Origin: Hexactinellida sp. DTS-2022
Lineage: Eukaryota; Porifera; Hexactinellida
Direction: 5' to 3'
NCBI GenBank assembly: GCA_028753945.1
Contig: JAPNXP010000004.1
Coordinates: 2,046,001 to 2,110,000, forward strand
Length of the DNA stretch: 64,000 nt
In this document: one piece after another, positions 10,810 to 21,317 of the stretch
Layout: each line of letters starts with the position of its first letter
Numbering within the stretch: position 1 is the first letter of the stretch
Made by a program: the position numbers and the translations under genes
The notes under the pieces: generated by a model
What the model saw: the letters and a program-made list of their open reading frames with translations, nothing else
Databases searched by the model: none
Told to the model about the DNA's origin: nothing

Positions 10810-11185
10810 AACACGTTCATATATGGTGATGCCTCAGAATATTTTTTCTGGAGATAACAGAAATATAATGGTGCAAAACAACTAATCCTAGAAATCCAAA
10901 TTCACTTTCGTAAATTTCGAAAATGCCAATTATGCTATAAAACTAAAATATTAGGGTCTTTAACAAATATAACAATTAGGCAAGTGTTGGATTTTGAAAT
11001 AATGAGTGCATATTAATTCAGATGTGGTGTTAATTGAATTGTTTACAAATATAGTATGTTTTCTACAATAGTTTACCAGTGGAAAAAAGGCCCCAGGTTG
11101 GCTATTAGAGAACATGGTAATTAAAGAACATAGTCGTAGCATCAGAGTAATAATTAATAGAACTAGAAAAGCATAAAGTATTGGC
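10810..11185. other. No recognisable feature
   Basis: AT-rich sequence; neither strand offers a frame or inverted repeat that I can support. Confidence 0.5.
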
Positions 11186-11189
11186 AACT

Positions 11190-11468
11190 GAATGCAACTG
11201 CGGTCCTGGGGGGGCATGGGGGGGGGCAATTGCCCCCCCCCCCCAAACGTTTTTCAACATTATAATAATTGAAATTAATTGGTAAACAAGAAAGATAATA
11301 TAATTTATTGGAAATTCTAATAGGATGAACGCGTATTAGCTAGCATGGACAAATTGTATTTTTAGTATGTGTACTGTGAGTATTCTAGAATTGAATCAAA
11401 AAGTAGCTCTGATTAGTTGAATTTTGCCACCCCCCCTCCACAATAATTTTTTAAAGAATCCGCCACTG
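11190..11468. mobile_element. Diverged hAT-type MITE with G/C homopolymer ends
   Basis: The right end GAATCCGCCACTG and a left end near ACTGCGGTCCTGGG are compatible with the CAGTGGCGGATCC ends of hAT MITEs. Runs of G then C at 11209-11244 form a strong palindrome. No clear TSD. Confidence 0.55.
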
Positions 11469-11632
11469 CGTGAAAGCAATTATAATCGATGATCTATAGC
11501 TAAATATTAGGAATTAAAAACTGTGATTTAGTAAGAATGTCCAGTCATTCTAATAATCCACTTGTAGTTAGAGAGCTCATGCGTTGATTTAAATAATATT
11601 GATGGTATTGAAATATTCTCACATATACTATA

Positions 11633-11802
11633 CAGGGTGTGATACAGAGGGGGGAGCTGGGATCCCCTCCAGGAGGAAATAGAATGATTATGCCAACTAA
11701 ATACATTAATTTTGGCCATACATGTATATGCATCCAAGGGAACAGTCAGTTTCTAGGAAAGTTACCCCCCCCAGAAAGGAAAAATTTCTGTATCAAACCC
11801 TG
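11633..11802. mobile_element. hAT-like MITE
   Basis: CAGGGTGTGATACAGA is inverted at the right as TCTGTATCAAACCCTG. Only CTATA is shared by the two flanks, so the full duplication is not proved. Confidence 0.7.
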
Positions 11803-11889
11803 CTATATAAAAATTTAACAAAACAGATTTGTACTTTATTTAAGATAAAAAGACATAATCTGTATTATATACGTATATAAATATATATA

Positions 11890-12807
11890 CAGTAGAACCT
11901 CGTTAGTACGAACTAGAGGTGAGCGTCGTGTTGAAATTTGTCTTTACACTAACACGAACACGAAACATATGACACGAACACGACACGAACACGAAATTCG
12001 CCACACAAACAGAACACGACACGAACACGAACACGAAACACGAAACACGAACACGAAACACGAACACGAAACACGAAACACGAACACGAAACACGAACAC
12101 GAAACACGAATATCAATAAAAAACTCGAAACTCGGACACCGAATACATAGTTTTGAAAAATCAAATTAATATATATAAATTAAGAAATCATAACATTCAT
12201 AATTATATTTGAATGTAAATAAGTCGAAGCGTGGACCACGGTCTAAGTCATGAACGCAATATGGAAGAATTGTCTCAAATACTAGTGACAATATAAGAAA
12301 GCAATTGTGGTTGAACAACAATTTAACGGGAACACAAAAGTGAAATAGGAATACAATACAATAACTTGAATACTACAAGTATTGTATAATTTTAATAACA
12401 AAACCTCGATGAATTTTAACCCAACACCACACGAAGACGATCAAGATACATGAACTTTGAACACGAAAACGACACGAACACGAAAGTTTTGGCACAACAC
12501 GACACGAACACGACACGAGACATAAACCTTGAACACTAACACGACACGAACACGAAAACTTTGGTCTAACACGACACGAACACGAATTCGTGTCGTGTTC
12601 GTGTTCGTGTCGTGTTCGTCTCTTGTCGCTCGGCTCTAGTACGAACACGGTTAACAATACGAAATTCCGGATAAGACGAACAACAGTTCCACAAAATCAG
12701 GTCCCTATAATGGCTATTCAATGGGTATTACTCCGGTTAATACGAATTCCGGAGAAAGAGAACAAATTTTACCGTCCGTTGGTGTTCGTATTAACGAGGT
12801 TTATTAT
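11890..12807. mobile_element. Tc1/mariner-type MITE interrupted by a hAT element
   Basis: Left end CAGTAGAACCTCGTTAGTAC follows TA; the right end GTATTAACGAGGTTTATTA is its diverged inverse. The inner part between the ends and the inserted element is AT-rich and non-coding. The exact right base is uncertain. Confidence 0.7.
11914..12638. mobile_element. hAT-type element rich in ACACGA repeats, 8-bp target site
   Basis: Ends TAGAGGTGAGC and GCTCGGCTCTA are inverted, and GTACGAAC is duplicated exactly at 11906-11913 and 12639-12646. The subterminal regions are long arrays of ACACGAACACGAA, in both orientations. All open frames here are read-through of the array (runs of alternating Val/Arg/Ser/Cys or Thr/Arg/His) and are not genes. 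Confidence 0.88.
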
Positions 12808-13011
12808 AGATATAGATATAGATATTTCCACTGGATATTTGTCACACATCGCCACGTTATGACGCCATTCTAACATTTTGAGAAGCGTGAAAAGTCACTT
12901 ATTAATCGCACATATAATTCGTACCCCTAAGTCAAGGGTTCTCAAACAGTGGGTCATGACCAACTGATGTTGCAAGAGAATTTTTAGTAGGATCGCAGAA
13001 GTTGTGCCTTA

Positions 13012-14412
13012 CGCTGGTTCCGCCAATGTTATAATTGTGAGTATCTACAACACACTACTCGTCTACACTAGTATGCTTATACTTTCTATTTTGGCCAGCA
13101 GGTATGTATAAGCTATTTTAAGACTATCAGCACTCTAATAATAGCCTTCTAAGCACAATTTCTGGTTGAAATTCTAGATTTAAGCTCCTATAGAGAATAA
13201 TATAGTACTAAAAGCTTACTTCTGGGAAATTGAAAAAGAGTGCAGAACTAAAAATCGGCCAAATCCATTCTACCATGTCCCCTTTACCGACGCCAGGTGT
13301 GTGACCAAAGCGAAAGTGAATTTTTTTCATCAGAATTGGGCAATATTCGAAGAAACGGGCGGTTTTCTCAAAATAGAGCCACTTTTTTAATCCCAAAGGT
13401 GTCCAGATTGTACTTAAGGACAAATTCGGACAATCGGAAGTGTAACAGGTCTTAGTTTACATATTATAGTGCTACATTCCAAATCTCAGAGTTATAACTT
13501 CAAAAAGTTGCCCAAAACCAAGATTTAAAAATTGTGGCAGTCTATTATTAGCTATGGTGGTTTTCAGGTGGCAGAGTGAATTTTCGACACGTCTACTGCG
13601 AAGGATATTGATTCGGGAAGGAATTAAAATAGGCCATCTTCCTGGAATTCAATCACTGATAGTGTCTAAAATTTAGAACTAAGCTCTAGTTCACTTTTGA
13701 ATTTGGATTTCTCTCTTTTGATGGTCACATGACACCTCCATATATAGGCATTGGAGTTTAATAGCAAGGTAACCATTTGGTTTTGAGTTATTTTTGACTT
13801 TGCAATGATTTAGAGATGATATATCTATGTGATTAGACATTTAGAGCTAAGCTCTAGAGTCTCCCGTTTAGGAGATACAAATTTGCATGTGTCATCAAAA
13901 TTGGTCACATTCACACTACCATATAGGGCAATGTCGAAAACGGTGCGTCCTAGGCTCACAAAATGTATTATTTACATATGGGAAACTATGTATGCTGATC
14001 ATTTTTCACTAGTCTAACTTTAATTTTTCTCTTTTCCTCTCTGAGTTACAAATTAGTTAAGAATCCGTGCCCTGAAGACCGCCGAAGGGCTATAACTTTT
14101 GCAATTTCCACTTTTTCCTAAAAAACTTTGTTGAGTTGTGCAAAAATTTTGTCAGACTATCATATGTCTGAATATTGAAACGTTGTAATTACAATAAATA
14201 GTTATTTTATCGTGGGCAACACCTTTGGAGTTATAAAACCCCGTTTGAAAATAAGAGGCCGCTCCACTAAATCGTTCATAACTCTGGAAATAATCGTCGA
14301 ATCGATGAAAACCAAAGTCCCATCGACAGATAACATGATTCCGCAGGGTGTGTAAAAATATTGAAAATATTTGATCACAACTGTAATTCAATGCGGATTG
14401 GCGGAACCAGCG
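13012..14412 (+). mobile_element. 1.4-kb non-autonomous repeat, copy A, TTA target site
   Basis: TIR CGCTGGTTCCGCCAAT at the left, inverse at the right, with TTA outside both (13009-13011 and 14413-14415). The interior matches copy B (35342-36712) along its length in the opposite orientation, for example the string ACACATGCAAATTTGTATC of B. A TTA duplication fits PIF/Harbinger. No transposase is present; the two copies share a 62-codon open frame but it shows nothing family-like. Confidence 0.78.
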
Positions 14413-14899
14413 TTATTAGCATTACATTATCTGAGGGAAGTGGCGTTTTCTTTTGTTATTACTTGCAATAGTAACAAAGGCAAATCATATAGATTTGAAT
14501 TTGAATCAGATCGATACTGGTGCAAATCAGTAATAGACGATGATTCAATAGTTAACTAATAAAAAGTTTTGAAAATTAATTAATTAAAATATGCAAAAAA
14601 TACCTCTGAAAGTGAGTCCAAATTGTGAAAACAATATTTCTCATCAGGATGAGTATCAATAATATTGGCGTAAAATAAATTGGCATCATCGGGAACTAAC
14701 ATTAAATCATGAACTTCTTCCATATAGACATATCATATCATGAATTCAAAAAGTACAAAAGTAGATATGTGTTCTAGAGATAAATAATGCAAAAGATCAA
14801 ACTAATAATGCAGCTCGGCCGACACTTAAAAATTTTTATATTCTAATGAGTTATATCAATTTTAGCCATATAAGTACTGATCACAAATATAATATCAAA

Positions 14900-15440
14900 A
14901 TAAACATCGATTTCGGGACACGCTGGACAAAAGCACCAAATTTTTTATACGTAATATTTACGACACCGGCAACATATTTTTCCGCGGAACCACGACGAAC
15001 GGATTCATTTTCGGTGTTATATTGGACTGTTATCTTAGTATCTTGGAATCGTCGGTTATACCCCGATTGACAACTTTCCAAATCAACTCTGGTCTACTTT
15101 TAAAGACCAGATTCGTTGTCCACATGAAATTCCCCGTCGTTGAAGGGGCCAATTGCCGATAGTTTATCCCTAGCAACGCAATAATGTCTCAGGAATGTGA
15201 CAACAATCCTTTCTAAAATTTGTCCTAAATCTATCGAGTGACCCCTTGTTCGAGATCCAACAGCTATCTGAGTCTAGTTATAAACATAGTGACACTCTAA
15301 ATCGTTATTTGATGCTGTTTACGACAATTTCCTTAGTTATCATTACAGTATATTCTCTCTAATAGTCCATCAGTGGGTAAATGACCCAGGTGGACTATAG
15401 AAAACATGGCCCAATAAATCATTTAGCCTCAAGTAACATA
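14900..15440. repeat. Left arm of a long inverted repeat
   Basis: Contains CATCGATTTCGGGACACGCTG, TTTCCAAATCAACTCTGG and CAATTTCCTTAGTTATCATT, each found inverted at 17585-17920. It holds about 230 bp (15095-15322) that the right arm lacks, including the GAGTGACCCCTTGTT repeat. A third diverged copy lies at 40600-40790. Confidence 0.75.
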
Positions 15441-15455
15441 AAATATACACAATAT

Positions 15456-15652
15456 CAGGGGTTTTTTTATGCCGATTTTGGTGTAAAATTTGCACCAAGA
15501 TTTTTTGGAGTTACACCACGATTCGGGTCGGCAGCGGCCTCTGCAGTGTAGAATTACACCACGATTAAGGGTCGGCCGCGGCCGATGCAGTGTTGAGTTA
15601 CACCAAGGCCGCGCTAAGTTGCACCAAGGACTGAACCTTTAAAAACCCCCTG
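15456..15652. mobile_element. hAT-type MITE, 8-bp target site
   Basis: CAGGGGTTTTTTT is inverted as AAAAACCCCCTG, and CACAATAT is duplicated exactly at 15448-15455 and 15653-15660. The inside has GGCCGCGGCC and ACACCA repeats. The right duplication serves as the left flank of the next MITE. Confidence 0.9.
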
Positions 15653-15660
15653 CACAATAT

Positions 15661-15946
15661 CATAGGCGCAAAGTTTACAAGTCTGAGGTTAAAGTTGGGG
15701 GGGCGGGAGCGAGTGTAGCGATCGATTATTTTGGGGGTAGGGGGGCTTGCCCCCCTGAAAAAAATTGATTGCAACAAATGACATTTTTTTAATGAATTAT
15801 GAGTATATTTACTATCCTAAAATACATTGAACATTTTTTTTTGATCCAGAGGGCACGGAAACACCCGCACCATTAATATTGCCCTCCTTCAACTTTTTTC
15901 GGGGGGGGCGCACGCCCCCCAGCGGACCCCCCCTGTTTGCGCCACT
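15661..15946. mobile_element. hAT-type MITE directly abutting the previous one
   Basis: Ends CATAGGCGCAAA and TTTGCGCCACTG are inverted with small changes; flanks CACAATAT (15653-15660) and CAGAATAT (15947-15954) agree at seven of eight. The interior is G/C-homopolymer-rich. Confidence 0.82.
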
Positions 15947-16010
15947 GCAGAATATGCTTGATACGGTCTAGTTACAGTAGATTAGTACAAGCAAATATAA
16001 TCGAGGATAT

Positions 16011-16421
16011 ACACGTTTTTCTTTTATAAGGAACCCTAATTCAAACTTCAAGCTGAAGTTCCTTATTTTTTTTGCCAATTTCAGCCTCAAAGTTCCTTAT
16101 TGGTTCCTTATTTTCTTGGGCTCGAAATATTGCTTAGTAAGAAGGTACCTACGTATTCAATTACTTAATTAACTGATTATTAACATTTTAACAGTAGGCT
16201 TGATGAGTTTAAAGTAGTATTTGAAGATGATACAATTGATTATATATCAAAGAAACGATGTTGAATTATTGTTGATAAATTAATAAATGATACTATGATA
16301 GGTATATTATTTATGGTTTTATAATCTCAGGCTGGGCAGTTCCTTAAGAGTTCCTTAATTTATTGCCAATTCTCAGCCTGGAATTCCTTATAAAGGTGTT
16401 CCTTATTTATTTTTTAAACGT
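16011..16421. mobile_element. Probable MITE with TATAAGGAAC repeats
   Basis: ACGTTTTTCTTTTATAAGGAAC at the left and GTTCCTTATTTATTTTTTAAACGT-type sequence at the right are inverted; AAGTTCCTTATT recurs inside both arms along with CAGCCT(G/C)AA. No TSD was established. Confidence 0.55.
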
Positions 16422-16429
16422 ATATATAG

Positions 16430-17110
16430 TCAATATAAACTATTAGCGACTATGAACTGTACGTAAGTAATACGTAAGTAATACGTAATAAAATCTGTTA
16501 TTTACTAGTCCATCTGTAGTTAGGGGGCCCATGTGGACGCTAGCTTAAATAACATCGAAACTAATCAAGGTGGGCAAATAGAGAAGACGTTTAGAGAGAA
16601 AGGAGTGTAGCTAGAAACAGTCAGGGAACTTAACAAATAATGGTGACGAGCCCTTCGTTCTCGATTGCTATGCGACGGATTCGGTGCAACGCATCTCAAG
16701 TTAACGGCCGCTGTGCGGCCTTACTATGCACCCTTTCCACCATGGAAAATGGTGGAAACTTGAAAGGGACATCACTTTATAAGATTTCCATGTTTAACTT
16801 GTTTTTAATATTTTAAATTTATAAACGCGAAATTCGTGTTCAGCATACTTGTTTACCTATTATAACATTTGAAAGTTAATTTATATCTCGTATATAAATG
16901 CGGTTTCTATTCCCCAACACTTTAATACAATCCGTCAAACAAACACACGCACACACTGACACACACAACAATCGAGATTTAATAATATAGATATACTGGA
17001 TTTAAGCAATAAAATCTAAAGGAAATTAAATTTTTTAGAAATATTGCTGCTAGGTCCCGAAAAATTACAGTTACGAAATCATCTATAGAAAATTGACTGT
17101 TCCTGCAGCT
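16430..17110. other. No recognisable gene or element
   Basis: AT-rich, with short CA-rich (16938-16970) and CGTAAGTAATA direct repeats (16470-16500) only. Confidence 0.5.
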
Positions 17111-17115
17111 GCATG

Positions 17116-17548
17116 AAGTAGAGTTAAAACTTAAGACGTACTTTCAGATACTAAGTACTCTATTAGCCGATTTTCCTCCTATCTGATCCACTATAAATGA
17201 TTCGGTTAATACGTACTCAGATAAGACGTACCTCTGATAAGACTTATCAATTTCTATTCATAAGTAAATAAATATACTTGTATTTTAAATCGGTTAGTAC
17301 GTACCTAGAAAACTATTAGCAGAGCTCAATTAGTAATTGGTTTAAGTTAGTAGGTTACAACTAAATACGTAGTTTAATCTCATCGTTAAGAGTATGTTAA
17401 AGACTTGAATACCCTACATCGTATTTATACCATCGAACAAGTCAGTATTTCGACTTGTGGATTTATATGTGTACAGATAAGACCTACCTCAATTAGTACG
17501 TACTTTTTCTTGTTTCCCAGGGTGGTACGTCTTAACCGAGTTCTACTA
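17116..17548. mobile_element. Tc1/mariner-type MITE, TTAAGACGTAC repeats
   Basis: Left AGTAGAGTTAAAACTTAAGACG and right CGTCTTAACCGAGTTCTACT are inverted with several mismatches. GATAAGACGTACC recurs inside. Limits are approximate. Confidence 0.6.
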
Positions 17549-17584
17549 TACTTTAACTAAAACGTATGTTAGTATATTATGTAT

Positions 17585-17920
17585 ATTTGATGTTAAGGCT
17601 AGTTTCTTTAATGGTCCATGTTCTCTAATGGTCCACCTGGGTCCTTTAACCCACTGGTGGACTCTTAGAGAGAATATACTGTAATGATAACTTGAGAACT
17701 AAGGAAATTGTCCAGAGTTGATTTTGGAAAGTTGCCGTTCGGAGTAATACCGGCGATTTAGTAGAGAGCCGCAATTTTAAAAGTCCAAGATAACATCGAA
17801 AATGTATCCGTTCGTCGTGGGGCCGCTGAAATTTTTTGATGCCGGGTTCATAAACATTACGTATAAAAATATGGTGCTTTTGTCCAGCGTGTCCCGAAAT
17901 CGATGTTAAGCGACCTGACC
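17585..17920. repeat. Right arm of the long inverted repeat
   Basis: Reverse-complement match to 14900-15440: GAGAGAATATACTGTAATGA, CAGAGTTGATTTTGGAAAG and CCAGCGTGTCCCGAAATCGA. The arms flank about 2.1 kb of other repeats. Confidence 0.75.
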
Positions 17921-18274
17921 AGTACTAGTAATACTCAAACTGTAGCACATAAAGTTAGTCCATTGATTCGAACAATTAAAAAAAAAACTACCTACCGCAA
18001 GGGCCCCCCGGAATATGTCGCATCTGCAATATGTTATTTCCGTGCCTGATTAGTTAACTATTTCTGATATAATAAAATAATAAAATATCCCTGTTATTCG
18101 ACTTCAGCTCAGCAGAATTTAGAAGCTCGATTAAATCCAGTTGCAGGTCTTCTGGAGCCTCAAAACAATCGACATAAAATGGGGTAGCGAAATAACTAAA
18201 TTACTTTCGATACTTGTCTATGTCTGAATCAGGATTTCAAATTGTAGACCTAGATCTGTTATAGAAGTAGAATA

Positions 18275-19197
18275 CAGTCGAACCTCCCCAATCCGGGCAG
18301 CCTCGTCCGGAGGGTGCCCGGATCTTAGAATTTGCCCGGATCTCGGAAATAACCATAAAATTTATTGCAGAATCAACTAGTGTTTATGGTCTGATGTCTC
18401 CAAAACTATTGTCTAGGGGGACTCTAGCCTGATGCACATCCTCCGATCATGGAAACTTGGTATAACTTTACACAAGTTCATAAATTTCGAAAATGAATTG
18501 TACAGTGGAACCTCTATAAGTGGGGGAGCATGGGACGGGGAAAATTTCAATTGCCCCCCATTTCCCGGTTATAAAATCCAATTGGAAAAACATTATATAT
18601 GCTATATTATACAAAGTATTCATATAACACACACATTAATGCACGTTATAGTTATTATTTGTATATTATGACAATTTTAATTAACTGCTGATCTACACTA
18701 GGTGATTTCTACTAAAAACATCAGAGTAGATCAATCGAAAATATTTTTTCTGTAGAGTTTTAGAGTCAATTTATTGGAAATATTGTATTATTTTATAAGA
18801 ATCATGTTAGGATTTGTCCATTCCCCCCATTTATGGAGGTTGTTTTGTATGGAGATAAAAACTCCTTGAAATTTATGGTCCCCCATTCCCCAATTCCTCG
18901 CTTATAGAGGTTAATTTGTATGGATATATACGAATATGGCAAAAAAATTCCCCACTTATGGAGGTTCCCCATTTATAGAGACCCCACTTATAGAGGTTGC
19001 ACTGTATATAAAGTAGAGAAATTTCCATAGGGCCAAATCCAAAAGGGTGGTTTACTTTTAGTAACATGTTTGACATTCAAATCTGCAAAAATATACTAAA
19101 TTTGGGGCTAATAACCAAAAAAAGGAGACTTAATTTTGAACTTATACAAAAATGTTGCCCGGTTGAAGGTGGTGTCGGGATCTTGGAGGTTTTACTG
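18275..19197. mobile_element. Tc1/mariner-type MITE, outer member of a nested pair
   Basis: CAGTCGAACCTCC with a CCCGGAT repeat at the left, GATCTTGGAGGTTTTACTG at the right, TA on both sides. It is interrupted by a second MITE. Confidence 0.8.
18503..19004. mobile_element. Tc1/mariner-type MITE, inner member of the nested pair
   Basis: CAGTGGAACCTCTATAAGTG is inverted at the right as CACTTATAGAGGTTGCACTG, with TA on both sides. CCCCATTTATGGAGGTT-type repeats fill the inner part. Confidence 0.85.
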
Positions 19198-19537
19198 TAA
19201 TAGGGTCCATCATTTGGTTGATTTCACTAGGAGTATGAAAGTGTGCACTATTCTGCTTTAATTGAAACTCCCAAAGTCGCAACTTTTCTTGTAATACAGA
19301 TATATGATCATAAAGGACATTAACTAACTGGGGCCTTATTCACTAAACTTAAACTAAGTCTATACTAAGTAGGAACTAAGTTTTCTGAATTTTCAAAACT
19401 ATACATCAGACTTATTTTATGCTTAAGCTCACTTAAACTTAGTCCAATCTAAGTCCTATTTAGGTATAAATGTAATATTATACTTGTTTTCGGGACGAAT
19501 CAAGAAAACACTGTCATCATTGTAAACTTTTTGACAT

Positions 19538-20981
19538 TTGTTGATGGCGTTGGCTCATATTCTTCTCGAAAACGATTCTTCTACTAGTCTCGCACACCAG
19601 ATAATATTCCGATATCGATTAAATCCATTAGATGAATATAATGTTGAATTTTTAACACGATACAGGGTTACAAAGGGTTTTTTCCAACTTGAAGAGAGAC
19701 TTTCAACCTTCTTAAGTCGGTCAACGATTCGATCACATTCTATTTCTCCATCTACTCAATTGGCTGCCGCACTAGTTTCTTCTACTGGGTATTTTCAAAA
19801 AGTGATTGCATCATCACATGGGATATCACAGCTCTCTGTATCCGTACTAAACAGATGCACTTTGCTCATATGCGAAATAATTGTAGTTTTTCCAAACATA
19901 ACTGGCCAGCTGATGAACCAACAAATGTTTTATGAAAAATCCGGCTTCCAATTTGTGATAAGGTGTATTCAAGGTACACATGTACCCATTAGGGCTCCAC
20001 AAAACGAAGATGTTTATGTGAATAGAAAAACTTTTCATTCTATCAGTATTCAGCCGATATGTGATAGCAATCTGAAATTCATTGACATTGTCGCCAAGTG
20101 GACTGGTAATACCAGAGTTGCACGCGTGCCGAAATTTATAACCGCGGCCTGGCCCTCGGCCCGAATTATTGAGTAAACCGGCCCGCATCCCGCGACTGAA
20201 TTATTCGGCCCGCATGGATATTTTTGGCCCGAAAGATGCTCGCAGGTTGTATATTAATTTCAATATGTTTGTTATTTCTTTCAGGTCAAGAGGATAATTA
20301 GGGAATTCTTGTGTGTAGCCGAGTTTGTGAAAACTGATGAATAAGGGAAAATTAGTCTTCTTACCTTCATGTATTCCCAATTGGTAACTCGTGATAAATC
20401 AAAACAGTAATGCGGATTATAATGGGAGTAATTCCCAGCCGGCCCTCGTGGCCCGCAAAATAATTTTTAGGCTTGCATGTTCGGCATTCTGCGGGTTTTC
20501 GGGCCGCCCCGACCCGCGTGTAACTCTGGGTAGTACTCACGATGCTTTCATATGAAGACAATCTGAAATCAACTGCCTGACTAAAACTGGAGAAATACCA
20601 ATTGTGAATGGTTGGTTCATTGGTGATAGTGGGTACCCTCTAAAACAGAACCTTCTGATATTGTCTCCAGCAACTCCGGGAGAGACGATACAACCGAGCA
20701 TTTTTGAAGGCTAGAAAAAACATCGAGTGCGCTTTTGGTGTGTGGAAGAGTAGGTGGCGACCGGTAGACAAAACAGGAAGAACACTGTGCTAATCTCCGA
20801 AACGAGTATGCAGCTGGCAGTTGCGACAATGGTATTGCATAAAATTTGTATCGATCACGGATTACAATGGGAGCCATTGGAATTTAGAGCCGAAGAGGAT
20901 GACACGATCAGTCTTACTGATGCAACCACAACTTCCGGAAATTTGGTGCGACAATCTGTGGTTGAAAGTTATTTTGATTAA
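19538..20981 (+). pseudogene. Harbinger transposase relic, split by a hAT MITE
   Basis: The first 190 residues show the DDE_Tnp_4 pattern: a helical N-terminus, then CIQGTHVPIRAPQNE, YVNRKTFHSISIQPICD and FIDIVAKWTGNT. After the MITE (20113-20528) the frame resumes with HDAF, then GDSGYPLKQN (second catalytic aspartate region), a frameshift, RKNIECAFGVWKSRWR (glutamate region) and a C-terminal block with MVLHKICIDHG ending at 20981. In the first catalytic motif, normally I-D-G-T-H, the aspartate is Gln, so even the unbroken part would be inactive. Harbinger transposases cut and paste with the help of a Myb-like partner, which here lies on the opposite strand. Confidence 0.88.
20113..20528. 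mobile_element. hAT-type MITE in the Harbinger transposase gene
   Basis: CAGAGTTGCACGCG and CGCGTGTAACTCTG are inverted; flanks GGTAATAC (20105-20112) and GGTAGTAC (20529-20536) agree at seven of eight. Taking it out restores the conserved G-N-T-H-D-A string of Harbinger transposases. The interior is rich in GGCCCG. Confidence 0.9.
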
Positions 20982-21317
20982 ATACTATTTATAGTAGTGA
21001 TCTTGGGAGGTACTTGTAGTTTACACTAAGTAATTAATTAACTGATGAATTAACAACTAATTATAACACAGATATTTATTATTAGTGATATTGTGAATCT
21101 TTAATGTATTTGGTTTATATCGTAACACTAATAATATCTAGTCATTGCTAGGATAATGTTGTTGCAGAAAAGTTGGTGGAAATGATTGTGAAGCAACTGG
21201 AGGGAACATTGCTGTTGTAGTCGAGTAATAATTATGCTGTGATTGTGGGTGTATTAGTGTTGTGCTGTGTTGGACTGCAATTTATTCTGGGTAAGTATTT
21301 GTCCTAAAAGGTCCAAC

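Noticed and set aside
11903..12657. Open frames rich in Val-Arg-Cys-Ser or Thr-Arg-His
   Set aside because: Read-through of the ACACGA array of a hAT-type element.
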